From Stomorhina lunata (taxonomy: Eukaryota > Arthropoda > Insecta > Diptera > Rhiniidae), in NCBI GenBank assembly GCA_933228675.1, contig OW121740.1, positions 57,351,000-57,414,999 on the forward strand: 64,000 bases of DNA, read 5' to 3'. Each line of letters opens with the position of its first letter. The first letter of the stretch is position 1. The notes under the pieces were generated by a model. It was not told where the DNA came from. It saw only the letters and a program-made list of their open reading frames with translations, and made no database searches. Below, piece by piece: positions 43,201 to 48,779 of this stretch. Made by a program: the position numbers and the translations under genes.

Positions 43201-44550
43201 CCATTCCCCAAGTACTGCTGGCTAGTCTACATCGCAATTTATGCGCGACAGTTGTGGCATGTGCTGACGAAGTAAAAAGGCTGTCGAGTGTGACTCACAG
43301 GATTTTCGGGTGGTTCACTGTCAAAATTGGTACACCATCGATCTCGACGCCAAGTTGTAGGTTTACTTCTTTTGTCCAGGTGGTAAATAGGGTCGCTGAG
43401 GATTTAGTTGGTTGTATCTTCAGGTTACGTTCAGTGAAGAAATTGTGGATGATACCGAGATAACAATTTACCTTACCGCATAGGTCTTCCACATTATGAC
43501 CGGTTGCCATTATCGTGCAGTCGTCCGCATATGATATCACTTGACGCTTTGCGGTGAAACTGGGAATTTAGAGGGGTAGAAGTTAAACAGGTTTGACTCT
43601 ACGGTGTTTTGAGCGCTGATCTCAAAATACTTGCCTCAATAAATAATCGGCTAAAAGTACGCGGGCACGCTTTCCAGTCGGATATGGTGTTATCGGCAAA
43701 TTTAGTCGCGACCCGATCATCCTTTTGCATGGGGATGAAGCGAGTGGCTGCAGCGTTAGTGGTTATGTGCAGAAGGTGGACTCGTCAATCTGTTCCGCTA
43801 ACGACGCACATCTTTGGTCTTACCCAAGAAATGAGTCCCAAAGATCATGGAAGATCTCCTAGCGCTGATTGCATAATCTCACTGATAGCATTCCATAACT
43901 TGCATGATACCAGTATATCTTCTTCATCAGCATAGACTAAAATATACCTCCCAGTTGGTGAAATATTCTAAGAATGACGTTTACCGCCAGTAACAAAAGT
44001 AATGGGGATAAAAAACCTTTTTGAGATCGCTTTTATTTTCTTCAATTAAACAATTTAAATTTTACGTGAAAATAGTTTTTATCGTATCAAATAAAGTTTC
44101 TGTAATAAAAAAAATCACTTTAATTATGAATACCGAAAATATTTTAAAATTCTCTTTCTTTTTTATACTTTCAGCACAAGTTGGAAATCTCAGCCTTATA
44201 CAATGGGTTCATATACCTCAATACCTTTAGGTGCTTTACAAGAAGACATTGAAAATTTGGCACAACCTTTATATGCTAATCCCCAAGCCTTAAAGGTAAT
44301 ATTAAAACTCCATTACAAATAAATACATATATATAACATATTGTTCTTATACCTAATCTAAATTTAGCCCGCTATTTTATTTGCCGGCGAGCATACCCAT
44401 TCCAATTTTTATTCAACCGTACATGGTGCCTATTTAAGTGGCCGTACTGCAGCCCAATATTTATTGGCCAACGATGAACCAGATGAGATTATTTTAGAAT
44501 CAGATGGTAGTGATTTAAGTGCTTGGATACAAGGCATAGCTTTAGATTAA
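16253..44550 (+). CDS. FAD-dependent polyamine (spermine) oxidase, five exons
   Basis: Exons 16253-16501, 40156-40561, 40627-41422, 44175-44295 and 44368-44550 join in frame to give 584 aa; the start ATG has a CCAAAATGG context. Exon 1 has an Ala/Pro-rich head, then the FAD dinucleotide fold VIIIGAGMSGLSAANHL (GAGMSG at residues 41-46) and EGRGRIGGR. Exon 2 opens with VELGANWIHG. Exon 3 holds GGNIVLPAGY, VICTIPLGVLK and FGTVDKIFLEYE, whose Lys (about 379) matches the catalytic-site lysine of polyamine oxidases. Exons 4-5 end with MGSYTSIPLGA and LFAGEHTHSNFYSTVHGAY, the C-terminal FAD-binding block. The family (PF01593) oxidises spermine or N1-acetyl-polyamines to a shorter polyamine, an aldehyde and hydrogen peroxide. 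Residues ~265-322 are a Ser/Asp/Glu-rich insert absent from the compact core. There is no C-terminal peroxisomal tripeptide (ends IALD). Intron 1 is 23.7 kb. Confidence 0.93.
16502..18429. other. Intron 1 of the oxidase gene, proximal part
   Basis: No exon is recognised. About 17425-17475 (minus) resembles the 3' tail of the LOA element at 20096: GGTTAGG, then GTCATCGTCACTTGGGT against GTCAGCGTCACTTGGGT. It is perhaps a short 5'-truncated copy. The rest is AT-rich. Confidence 0.35.
18430..19400 (+). pseudogene. Family A non-LTR retrotransposon, copy 2 (RNase H and tail)
   Basis: Broken frames give IFDIWMSTELIPGTIAENSE, IDSKAALKALQGH (RNase H Asp block) and, after a degenerate WVPGH region, a C-terminal zinc-knuckle-like stretch (SDFCRLFLNEDSSKLVEHFL, then CHCAML). 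The 3' tail AATGGACCCCAAGGGTATCC and GAGTGAAGGTGTCG matches copy 1 at 10640-10670. The 5' half is missing. It lies in sense orientation in intron 1. Confidence 0.7.
19401..19970. other. Intron sequence without recognised elements
   Basis: AT-rich, with homopolymer T runs. No coding or repeat signature could be assigned. Confidence 0.4.
19971..20058 (-). mobile_element. SINE copy 3 (5'-truncated, minus strand) with (TAA)n tail
   Basis: On the minus strand the segment reads TCGGATGCAGCTCATTG, a GAGAAGTACC block and TTCCAATTGGAATGTTGTCG, then ends in an (ATT)n tract. It matches the 3' third of the SINE copies at 37868 and 41818. The tRNA-like head is absent. It abuts the mini-me remnant flanking the LOA insertion. 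Confidence 0.65.
20231..21343 (-). CDS. ORF2 C-terminal part: RNase H domain of the LOA element
   Basis: An open frame of 370 codons. It starts in the RT-RNase H linker (KTTPSKALFVMLNWLPVELM, then NSAVRL). It continues with all RNase H catalytic blocks: LEVYTDGSKSKMG (first Asp), ILQSEISAIYRAANW (Glu), FCIDSQAAIKSL (Asp), WVPGHNNIPGNSTADRLAKS (His and last Asp). The end has a zinc-knuckle-like CRSCHNVEEEETVTHLLCHC. The domain looks intact, but it is in a frame shifted by one from the upstream part of ORF2 and has no start of its own. It would be translated only by frameshifting in the A10 run or after internal initiation. Confidence 0.85.
   Translation of the reverse strand: MKKKTTPSKALFVMLNWLPVELMAQQIALNSAVRLSTIGTWSHSQSGHSTILDKFIDIPDNIDYCIPTPLFDKSFTVTISGDPPSFDDDCLEVYTDGSKSKMGVGGGFFIPLLGKEICFKLPDHCSILQSEISAIYRAANWLKYYRIYGRDIRFCIDSQAAIKSLSNVHTTSVLTRKCRASLNEMARHCNIELFWVPGHNNIPGNSTADRLAKSGALLGHDNIDQFTGIPLSACKSEIRQLLYESAQNTWSLETTCSISRQTWPTYDKKRSKCLASLPRHRLRNLISTLTGHCTFGLHARRLNLQHHDYCRSCHNVEEEETVTHLLCHCPALSFSRATFLGALYLHDLSDLASIDIRKIESFIRATGWLE
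21255..23030 (-). CDS. ORF2 N-terminal part: endonuclease and start of reverse transcriptase of the LOA element
   Basis: An open frame of 591 codons; ATG at 23030, with MMKITQVNLHHSK a little downstream as the usual endonuclease start. The APE-type endonuclease shows VNLHHSKAA, LIQEPWINRD, LIIGADANAHHVIWGS and SFSDHRYIEFEL. RT starts with GPDGIIPADL, VVFIPKAGKAKHTKPKDFRP and SSQHAYNKGKSVETALHSLV, then is cut after SFIEK. The palm motifs, including the YADD/FADD box, are missing. The frame then runs 28 codons out of phase to a stop. It overlaps the end of ORF1 by 68 bases in another frame, as usual for such elements. Confidence 0.88.
   Translation of the reverse strand: MTSTSLSFPSRFSRTMMKITQVNLHHSKAASAALLLRLADRGEELALIQEPWINRDRICGLALKGYKLIYASGTGRPRACILAKSLLNIFILSDYSDEDTVVAAWETSTGSILVSSCYMGHDHTSPPPNSLVRKTADLAHQHNMPLIIGADANAHHVIWGSSNTNTRGESIFDFILCNNLEVVNSGSEPTFVVANRQEVLDITIVSTAHSALIKNWKVSKDCSFSDHRYIEFELVTQREKATPYRNRRKTNWEIQKASLDRLLPPLPSINTRNDIDQAVNALTDALDQSTNLACRLTVRRGKKKPPWWSSDIATLRKECRRLFNEAKRTDNWASYKASVNRFKNLVRNAKRQSWRNFCSGVEGSSDTSRLRKILTSSPSVAAYIQKDNGYWTTSGSETLEVLLETHFPGCKPFNTCTAIDHTIFESTPIPFNRERIKWALDSFDPYKAAGPDGIIPADLQHNADLLIPWLALIYDGCLRLSHIPEPWTRCNVVFIPKAGKAKHTKPKDFRPISLCSFLLKTLERIVDAHLRATIDTTLLSSSQHAYNKGKSVETALHSLVSFIEKKNYTIQGALCYAQLAPSRINGTTNCP
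22963..24429 (-). CDS. ORF1 (gag-like, DUF4780-type), 5'-truncated
   Basis: An open frame of 488 codons entering at the truncated 5' end; no in-frame ATG opens it, so the true start is lost. The N-terminal half is Pro/Ser/Lys-rich and low in complexity. The C-terminal half has a compact domain (IIRVKLVGVVINVLKDNPGP, then WFQGRVKLMACHNERSAILL, IEGIWEGARLDVV, WKVAKISEP) of the kind found as DUF4780 in LOA-type ORF1 proteins. The end is acidic (EADEEALLNPDPEDEDQDD). No CCHC zinc knuckle is seen. The probable role is RNA binding in the retrotransposition particle. Confidence 0.8.
   Translation of the reverse strand: MVNAPGQANPATSANHNAGERSSVSHGPPTSKKPPLKTPDVPLSFKPSTSKAALAKFPASGSNPVLPVHKGTKDTAKLSSSVLPAHPQRSPREAATNPSRKAPSQHSKETANLNSGPPTEACPIRKHTTPARRAFLQRRAATRKLQTLGDKPDDALTPEESAAKSWAIKTLADFQAKTSSTSTDAPKRQRSEEDSSPHSQQPDTKRPKPAARLMDRSFSEVAKGHLVKAVIDRSNADGAISPERWEIIRVKLVGVVINVLKDNPGPPPNCSDAGWFQGRVKLMACHNERSAILLKKAVQLIEGIWEGARLDVVSKEEIPRRPRSTALVPDGKSSAKEILELLQISNPSLPVHDWKVAKISEPEGALRRITVILTQETLAPLREMRGKIFYGFEEISLHVYRGDDKVTGEKVNSSSDPLTRNEDVSSPSHLKQSLDSLDSLCVVEDVIDMEADEEALLNPDPEDEDQDDFNVTLIPLTFFEDDDEDNAS
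24431..24618 (-). mobile_element. 5' part of a mini-me/INE-1-like element, split by the LOA insertion
   Basis: On the minus strand it starts with the hairpin ACCACCATAGGTGG and AAGGGTATTATAAG, continues TTTGTGCTGATGTATGTAACG, and includes the GTCCGTCCGTCTGGCTGG microsatellite core up to CCATGTAAACC, where the LOA element entered. It matches 36508-36690 and 50498-50690. A short continuation (ACAGGTAGCAATTCTAAA) lies beyond the insertion at 20059-20083. Confidence 0.75.
24960..25162 (+). mobile_element. Degenerate 3' part of a mini-me/INE-1-like element
   Basis: The words GACCCTAGCTCACATATGAA, CCTAAGTGGTGG, TTGACCGACTATAATACTTT and CATACTAGTT parallel the 3' end of the elements at 37300 and 51270. 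Diverged, without its 5' half. Confidence 0.5.
25163..25524. mobile_element. MITE with GGGCGTAACTAAC inverted ends
   Basis: The inverted termini CAAAAAGGGCGTAACTAAC (25163) and GTTAGTTACGCCCTTTG (ending 25524) bound 362 bp without coding potential. A shorter relative with ends CAAAAAAAGAGTAAGTGGCA lies at 35232-35320. Both are followed by the same TTTCAGGTAAC. Confidence 0.6.
25525..27023. other. Intron 1 sequence without recognised elements
   Basis: AT-rich; the small frame near 26290 is low in complexity and without motif. No repeat could be paired inside the window. Confidence 0.4.
27024..28420 (+). mobile_element. Internally deleted non-LTR element (5' end + ORF1 + short family A tail), plus orientation
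   Basis: The GC-richer 5' segment (GGTGGCGGATAGGGGAATGC, GTGTTTCAACGGTGCCTGG, CCCCTATACTC) matches the inverse of 30890-31250. It is followed by a broken ORF1-like frame (DGTSLEDSFRVRRDTPGRYD and acidic/Ser-rich coding to about 28140). It then jumps straight to the RNase H-end/3' tail of family A (CTGCAGATTATGTCTAGATG onward). Endonuclease and RT are absent, so this is a non-autonomous internal-deletion copy. Confidence 0.65.
28421..29627. other. Intron 1 spacer between the inverted retrotransposon pair
   Basis: AT-rich. A small tandem repeat of ATTAGGTTTAGC / ATTAGGCTTAGC units lies at 28660-28700. No gene or other element recognised. Confidence 0.4.
29628..31255 (-). mobile_element. Internally deleted non-LTR element, minus orientation, with tandemly duplicated ORF1 start
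   Basis: On the minus strand: 5' segment (31255-30900), ORF1-like start (DGTFLEDSFKVRQNIPGRED, DELILSYINATGQ), then the family A RNase H end and 3' tail (30130-29628; CRSC-like LCHCPRLQNQKLR). It mirrors the plus-strand copy at 27024-28420. A segment of about 395 bp is duplicated in tandem: CCGATCAACGGATCCCGAAA occurs at 30171 and 30566. RT and endonuclease are absent. Confidence 0.65.
30150..30940 (-). repeat. 395 bp tandem duplication in the retrotransposon 5' region
   Basis: Two near-identical units of about 395 bp (start words at 30171 and 30566) each contain an ORF1 start and the preceding (TTTTTTGTTTGT)-like and CGCTCACGTCATATCCC leader. Tandem 5' duplications place one promoter/leader ahead of another. 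The few differences between units imply that the event is recent relative to the rest of the element. Confidence 0.75.
31256..33839. other. Intron 1 sequence without recognised elements
   Basis: AT-rich; a short (TTA)n run lies at 32258-32275. Short open frames carry no motif. Confidence 0.4.
33840..34235. repeat. Decayed repeat flanking the first mariner relic (left part)
   Basis: Words CCCCTAAATCGAAGAAGTAC, TTTTGTTTCTAT and AAAAAGTACCAAA recur at 34990-35170 on the other side of the mariner relic. The mariner may have entered an older repeat with internal duplications. Family unknown. Confidence 0.35.
34240..34945 (+). pseudogene. Mariner-like transposase relic
   Basis: It starts MMERYASQRQ (compare MERYTIQQRV at 54849). 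After a deletion/frameshift it continues KVIFSDKAHFWLNGFINKNN (first catalytic Asp), FLRDDQGQYVTVNGNRY, then MWFQQVGATRHTAN, in which the second catalytic Asp of the usual QQDGATCHTA is replaced by Val. The third Asp region is scrambled by frameshifts; the end (EFHI then stop) resembles mariner C-termini. It is inactive. Terminal inverted repeats are not clear. Confidence 0.75.
34990..35231. repeat. Decayed repeat flanking the mariner relic (right part)
   Basis: It shares CCCACTAAATCGAAAAAGTA and ACATTTTGTTTCTATG with 33860-34060. See the left part. Confidence 0.3.
35232..35320. mobile_element. Short MITE with GCAAA...TAAGTGGCA inverted ends
   Basis: An 89 bp element with termini GCAAAAAAAGAGTAAGTGGC and GCCACTTACACCCTTTGC; AT-rich core. 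Related ends to the MITE at 25163. Confidence 0.55.
35321..36507. other. Intron 1 sequence without recognised elements
   Basis: AT-rich. The segment at 35840-36010 reads like broken coding (FQRPQRVPIQFWPDLASCYF and neighbours). It may be the end of another mariner-type transposase (W-P-D-L-A-x-C-H-Y type motif), but it is too short to call. Confidence 0.3.
36508..37303 (+). mobile_element. Mini-me/INE-1-like element, copy 1
   Basis: About 796 bp, nearly identical to 50498-51272. It starts with a hairpin (ATACCCTTCACCACC / GGTGGAAAGGGTAT) followed by TATAAGTTTGTGCTGATG. It has a GTCY/GGCT-type microsatellite core (GGCTGGCTGGACGGCTGG), then repeated ~165 bp modules with TGAAATTTGACACAGAT and TTGAAATCGGTCCACATTTG. 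It ends GTGGTGAAGGGTATCG, CTTTCTTACTTGTTTT. The 3' subterminal GTGGTGAAGGGTAT is the inverse of the 5' start. These features match dipteran mini-me/INE-1 (Helentron-related) non-coding elements. Confidence 0.75.
37304..37867. other. Intron 1 AT-rich spacer
   Basis: No gene or repeat assigned. Confidence 0.35.
37868..38126 (+). mobile_element. tRNA-derived SINE, copy 1 (full-length)
   Basis: The head GCCGTGGTATAGCAGGTTAG has an A-box-like block, and CCCAAGTTCGATACCCGGCC, about 35 bp further, is a B box (TpsiC arm). The head is most like tRNA-Asp (AGTATAGTGGTTAGTAxCC...CCGCCT). The body TAGCTAGCCACTGGTTATTG, ACGTAGGTCCCTTTCAATAA, TCGGATGCAGCTCATTG, TTCCAATTGGAATGTTGTCG is followed by an AT-rich TATATATGTATATTATA tail. 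It shares this order with 41818-42085 and, in part, 19971-20058. Pol III promoter plus anonymous body defines a SINE. No protein partner tail was identified. Confidence 0.8.
38130..38735 (+). mobile_element. Degenerate mini-me/INE-1-like element, copy 2, interrupted by a hAT MITE
   Basis: Fragments TAGTATACCGATTAGAATCA, CTTTCAGAGTCGATCTAACG, ATGTCCGTTCGG and the TTGGAGTCGGCCCATGCTTA / CCATACCTCCTATACAAGAC module match the family in order with many substitutions. Bases 38464-38683 are a later insertion. Confidence 0.6.
38464..38683. mobile_element. hAT-type MITE with perfect 8 bp TSD
   Basis: A 220 bp element with ends TAGAGATGGG and CCCATCACTA, flanked by TACAAGAC at 38456-38463 and 38684-38691, an exact 8 bp duplication as made by hAT transposases. 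The interior is a series of GGGTATTTACC / GGGTAAATACC words that can fold back. It is non-coding and lies inside a mini-me-like copy. Confidence 0.85.
38985..39630. repeat. ~130 bp tandem satellite, about five imperfect units
   Basis: The unit contains GGCGCCACCTGTCGGAAATT, a CATACCAATTAAGAAACCTT-like block, CGTCGGCTCTTGCGCAA, TTTTGCTAAAGATCATAGCA and TACAGTTTACGATTTAATTC. The CACCTGTCGG-type anchors lie near 39178, 39309, 39433, 39499 (a shortened unit) and 39608, i.e. 131, 124, 66 and 109 bp apart. Divergence is moderate. No coding content. Confidence 0.75.
39631..40155. other. End of intron 1 before exon 2
   Basis: No exon or known element recognised. The intron ends in a TTTTTCAG acceptor at 40155. 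Confidence 0.5.
41818..42085 (+). mobile_element. tRNA-derived SINE, copy 2
   Basis: The A-box-like AGTATAGCAGGTTAGTAATC and B box CCAAGTTCGATTCCTGGCC match copy 1. The body GCTAGCCACTGGTTATTGAG, ACGTAGGTCCCTTTCAATGA, AGAATCGGATGCTCATTGCC, TTTTTCCAATTGGAATGTCG is followed by a (TATG)n-like tail. An A-rich run expands its middle. It lies in intron 3 of the oxidase gene, sense orientation. Confidence 0.8.
42078..42560 (-). pseudogene. Family A non-LTR fragment (minus)
   Basis: The minus strand reads FHLDLFIKGVATRNLLRLC, the RT-end block seen in family A copy 1 (LHPLDLFIKVMTTGSLVRLR). Further downstream comes a decayed 3' end (CAGAGATTTAAATTTC; GTGGCTTAGATAGG). RNase H is mostly deleted. It lies next to the SINE tail. 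Confidence 0.6.
42890..43560 (-). pseudogene. Jockey-like reverse transcriptase fragment
   Basis: The minus strand gives SYADDCTIMATGHNVEDLCG (catalytic YADD), NLKIQPTKSSATLFTTW and VEIDGVPILTVNHPKIL. After a short break it continues STWGMDKETLLSTYKAIGRS, NYATPVWSESLSDAQWRN and LQITSPHHLHEETKILPV. This order and wording are those of the C-terminal RT/thumb region of Jockey-clade elements. Frameshifts separate the blocks; ORF1, endonuclease and 5' RT are missing. Confidence 0.75.
43570..44000 (-). pseudogene. Second non-LTR RT fragment
   Basis: Minus-strand broken frames give LLLLLAVNVILRIFHQLGG, a degenerate YAD-type box (SMLMKKIYWYHA / VYADEEDILVSC in the next frame), and RFIPMQKDDRVATKFADNTI near the other end. 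This looks like a different Jockey-like RT core from its neighbour. It lies directly upstream of exon 4. Confidence 0.5.
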
Positions 44551-44649
44551 GTACTTGAAAAACAAAAAAAAAAAAATAACAACAAAAAACACAAGACATC
44601 TAAACCAACAATTAGCACAAAAAGATATTAATTTCTTTATTTTTGTTAA

Positions 44650-44655
44650 AATAAA
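44650..44655 (+). terminator. AATAAA polyadenylation signal of the oxidase gene
   Basis: An AATAAA about 100 bp after the TAA stop at 44548-44550. Further AATAAA words near 44930 are alternatives. Confidence 0.45.
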
Positions 44656-45880
44656 TCTTTAATGTGGCTAATTTGTTATTTATAGTGGAGCTACCGATAT
44701 TTTTAACCAAAAAAATTAAAACTAAATGTACCACACAATTAAACATCACTCATTTTTATTTAAATATGTAAAAGGAAAGTCATATTAAAAAATTAAGTTA
44801 ATGATAAGAATATTAATTAAAGAAAGCGGAACGTTGGAAAGTTAATTTCAATTCCTTTCATAATGTAAATTTGTTAAGATGATAAATTTATTTTCAAAAG
44901 AACCTTACGAAAAAAGTCACTAATATTTTAAATAAAATTTTTGTATGAGAGAAGTAAAACCATTAAAAAAAAAGAAAATTATAATGTATTTATTTTTGCT
45001 ATAAACATGTTCTTTATATAGAATATTTTATAAAATTTATTTCCTACCACAAACATTTAGTCGAATTTTTCAAAAGAATATATTAAAAATTGTATTTTTT
45101 TGTTGTTTTCTTAAAATATTTTTTAAAAAAATGTGCGAAATTTAATTCAAACTCTTTAATTATTTAAATTTAATTGTTTAAAACTGATGTCTTTTTTTAA
45201 TCAAATGATTTTAATTTATTATCCTTTATTTTATTAGTTATTTTTCTAGTGGTGCTTTTATAAAGTGCATTTTTTATATATGCCGTGATATTATTTCATT
45301 TTTTTTTTATAATTTGTTTAATGTATTTTCGTATAATTGTAAAACCAATGCATATACTAAAAGTAAACAAGTAATAATTACTTAAAAAGTCTTTAACGTA
45401 CCGAATAGTTTTATGTCTTATTAGAATTATTTTAAGTTTATTGTAATGTTCATTAATTTATTACGTCCCTTAAAATAATTTTGTTTTATATCACAATGTC
45501 TGTTTGTATTAAATATTCTTATTTATGATTTTCTCCGTTCATTTTTAATTTATATTTTTTTTTCATTTACCCAATAAAAGGCACCTACATCTCTTTTGTT
45601 GTAAAAGACTCTTGCTTAACGAAGTAGTTTTTATTTATATCGATATTAGATCGTTTTTTTCTGGGCCAATTATTACTATCAAACATCAGAATGGAAACAG
45701 TGGAAATCGATTTATATCTCATTATTTATGGCCAACCTTTGATTCCATTGAATTATAAAACAATGCCAACTAGCGAAAGATGTGAGGATAGAATAGAAGG
45801 AAGACAATAATGAACAAAAGAAGTCGTTCTAAAATAGATGCCAATTAATAAAAAACACTGCGCGCCAAGGTATTTTATCT
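44656..45880. other. Intergenic AT-rich region
   Basis: 3' flank of the oxidase gene. Long A/T runs, no gene or element recognised. Confidence 0.4.
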
Positions 45881-46849
45881 GGGGCCAAATCACCGCATTC
45901 GATATCGAGTGCAAATTCTAGTAGGTAAAATTTTCGATGGCTGTATTCGATCACTGTATTCGATCGTCATTTATATTACCTACTACTATTTTGTACATTG
46001 CAAAACCAAGCAAAAAAGAAAAACAAAATAAATAAAATTGTGTTAAATTGTGAAAACTATCAGCCATGTCAAAAAACTCAATTCCATTCGGAAGTGAAAT
46101 GAATTCCGTGTTTTGCTTCTGTAGAAAAAGTAAAACTAAAAAATTTTTCGGAATGAAACCACATTCATTTGTTAAAGTGGAATTAAATTTGTATAATTTT
46201 CTTTGTTTATTCAATATTTGAATAAATTCTTCAAATATTTAGTGTTATTTGTTAAAACAATGATAGAGTTACTGATTTCAATTAAAAAAATCGTGTTTTG
46301 TAATGATTTTGGGCATTTGGACAGTTTTTCGGAATCTATAGAACCTAAAACCATTTCGATCGGAATTCAACTACGGAATGGTTTCAATTCCGAACGGAAT
46401 TTGTGACATGCCTGTATATACAACTATTCTTCATTTTTGAAATAGGAGGATGTGTCGAATATTGCCGTTATAAGGAGTAATATTCGGGACAAGTTTCAAA
46501 ACAACAGATTTTTGATTATCAAAAGAACTTTTAAATTAGTTCTTTCCGAAAGAAAGACCGTACCACCTGTACCACCCATTTGCCTTTTGTCAGTGGCAGC
46601 TTTCAGCATAATGCCGGTAATGATTTTGTGCTTAGATTAGCCCAAAGTATCATGTGTAATATTGTAAACATAATAAAAGAAATACAAAGCAAATTGTGTC
46701 CCAAAATGCAAATGTTTGTTTGTTTTCGATATGAGATTACTTATCGACTACAACTTCGAGTAGATACGATTCGATAACAAATACCGTGATCCACGTTAAC
46801 TACATTTCGATAATAAAGTACTCGAATTCGAATGCGGTGATTTGGCCCC
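45881..46849. mobile_element. 969 bp element with GGGGCCAAATCACC inverted termini
   Basis: Ends GGGGCCAAATCACCGCATTC (45881) and, inverted, GAATGCGGTGATTTGGCCCC (ending 46849), agreeing over at least 22 bp, then decayed. The interior has no transposase-like frame and carries a second MITE (46061-46414). Repeated TATTCGATC/CGATTCGATAA words occur near both ends. Superfamily unassigned; no target duplication visible. Confidence 0.6.
46061..46414. mobile_element. Nested MITE with CAGGCATGTCA-type ends
   Basis: The left end CAGCCATGTCAAAAAACTCA and the right end CCGAACGGAATTTGTGACAT followed by GCCTG are imperfect inverted repeats of about 30 bp (shared ATTCCGTTCGGAATTGAAA). Flanks show TAT on both sides, a possible 3 bp target duplication. 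It lies inside the element at 45881-46849. Confidence 0.5.
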
Positions 46850-46850
46850 T

Positions 46851-48034
46851 GTAGGCCAAAACCCTTAAAGCGTTTTGAAAAGTTAGCTCGAGTTGTAAGT
46901 CTATAGCCTTTTGAAGTTTTTTATGTGAAGTCGTATTATATTTTTTTTATAATTTGTATGGTTTTTATAATTTTCATGGATTCAAGTTTAATTTTTCTCG
47001 CAAAATTTGGGCGAATTCTAATAATTTTGTAAAATCTTAGATATATCGGCCCACAAATAGAAAAAATGCCTGAGAGGGGCGAAATTTTGTAAATTAGTCA
47101 TTAAATCAATTATGCCCAAAATTTTTAATCAATCGGTTGGTCGGTTCCCAAAGTGTACATTAAGTTCAATTTCGAATATTTCAATAAAACGTTAAAATCG
47201 TATGAATAGTATCTCAGTAATTCCCATTTTTATATCATACTTATTGACTAAAAAAACTACTATTTTTTCAAGTATTGACTCCTTTTGACTAGCAAATTGT
47301 ATAAAATTATGAAATCGATATAACTTCACTACTATTCACTCAAATTTATAATTTAGTTTCCCAAATAGAAGATGTTTTTTTTTGTCTTATAAACGACTTT
47401 AAAAAGCATATATAGTAAATTACACCTAATTTTTGTATAACATATAGAAAAAGTTATCGAAATTATTGCCGCTTAAAATTTTTTTCGGATGGAAGTTTTC
47501 AGAAGTCCCATGGAAATGATTTCAACCTTGATATGGCATAACCTAAGTTGTCGATGAGCAAAAACTTTGTAAAATTTGGATTGTTTCAAAAATTAAAAAA
47601 AAAAGAATAAAAACTTGTTTCGTTTGAAAATAAACCCCCTAATTCATAAACGAAAAATAAAGCTATGACAAGCTTTAAGAGATTTTAAGACTTTGATAGT
47701 TTTATTATTCGTTTATGAATAAGGGGGAAAGTTTCCAGGCATTTGGTGATGTACTCGTATAGATGGCGCACATGTGCTTATTATAGACTATGGCAGTTAA
47801 TTTTTTCCCGCTTTTTTATAAAAAAATCACCGCAACTGCAAACTGTTGGTTGCTAAAATAACCTATAAATGGCATCTACAATTGATGCATATTGCCATCT
47901 ACAATATGATAAATAATTGACAAGTCAACTGAGTTTCTGTTATTGGTTATCAGTTGCCATACGCAATGTAATGATGGCAATTTGCTTTAAGACTCGAGCT
48001 AACTTTTAAAAATCCTTTTAGGGTATTGGTCTAC
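46851..48034. mobile_element. Harbinger-like element with ~43 bp imperfect terminal inverted repeats
   Basis: The left end GTAGGCCAAAACCCTTAAAG continues to AAAAGTTAGCTCGAGT. The right end is the inverse (ACTCGAGCTAACTTTTAAAA to TTAGGGTATTGGTCTAC at 48034). Bases 47450-47960 match the Harbinger-like relic at 1075-1545, including a decayed IDGAHVLII box. It is interrupted by a 93 bp MITE at 47635. Its left end abuts the previous element with one base between. Confidence 0.55.
47635..47727. mobile_element. 93 bp MITE with CCCCCTAATTCATAAACGAA ends
   Basis: Near-perfect 20 bp inverted termini (CCCCCTAATTCATAAACGAA / TTCGTTTATGAATAAGGGGG). Comparison with the uninterrupted homologue at 1291-1305 (AATAAAGTTTCC) shows the insertion point and an AAA repeated on both sides, a 3 bp target duplication. 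Confidence 0.8.
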
Positions 48035-48292
48035 TAATACCCTTAAATCTGAGTCCCACAATGAAGTTTACTTTATTGTTCAGATTGCGCCACAGGATTT
48101 CATAGTGGAATCTATTTCAGATTAGATCGGTTGACTTGGATATCGCAAAATTACTCATTACCAAGTCTATATGAACTCCTGGGAGGTTACTCCGTATATC
48201 GATTCGAAAAAAAGATTGTTCGAATTTGTATGCTTTAAGCAAGGCAAATCAATGGGAGAACTCGGCTTAAGAGTGCTTTGACTGGTGAGCAT

Positions 48293-48445
48293 TGCACAGT
48301 GGGAAAAAAATAATAGAAATAAGTCTGCAACTTTTAAATCTTTGGGCCGATTTTCAAATAGGTTCAAAACTTATTTGAAAATTGGCCCAAAGGTTTAGAA
48401 GTTGCAGACTTATTTCCATTATTTTTTCCACCATCCCACTGTGCA
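48293..48445. mobile_element. 153 bp hairpin MITE (CACAGTGGGA ends)
   Basis: Almost the whole length is an inverted repeat: TGCACAGTGGGA, AATAAGTCTGCAAC, TTTGGGCCGATTTTCAAATA on the left and the inverse on the right, closing with TCCCACTGTGCA. The CATT next to both ends may be a target duplication. Non-coding. Confidence 0.75.
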
Positions 48446-48479
48446 TTAGCTTAAAGCATTGTGTTTCAAAAATGTTTTT

Positions 48480-48730
48480 TTTTTAAATCAAAATAACCCA
48501 CTGATATCTTGTTACAGAAAGTACACACCAACAATTCCCTTAAGAGCGAAGTGCTACCCTTCTAATTGATCCTATCTATTTATCTAGACATTCAGATATC
48601 TGACTTATTCATCCTTAGAAGACTTCTAGTGGCCTTTTCTTTATGAAATGTTCCAAATTGAATAGCAGCAGTATAATTTCAATAGTACAATTCTGAATTT
48701 TATTATTTATTTTTTTTGTTCCCGACAGCT
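48480..48730 (-). pseudogene. Short family A-like non-LTR fragment
   Basis: The minus strand has an AATTTGGAACATTTCATAAA-type block that aligns with the FHLDLFIKGVATRxLLR region of family A (GGCCACTAGAAGTCTTCTAA). Too decayed for a clear domain. Confidence 0.35.
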
Positions 48731-48779
48731 TGTAATCCAATAGAGTCCCTAGAAACTTTGCCTATATTCATTTTTTCAA

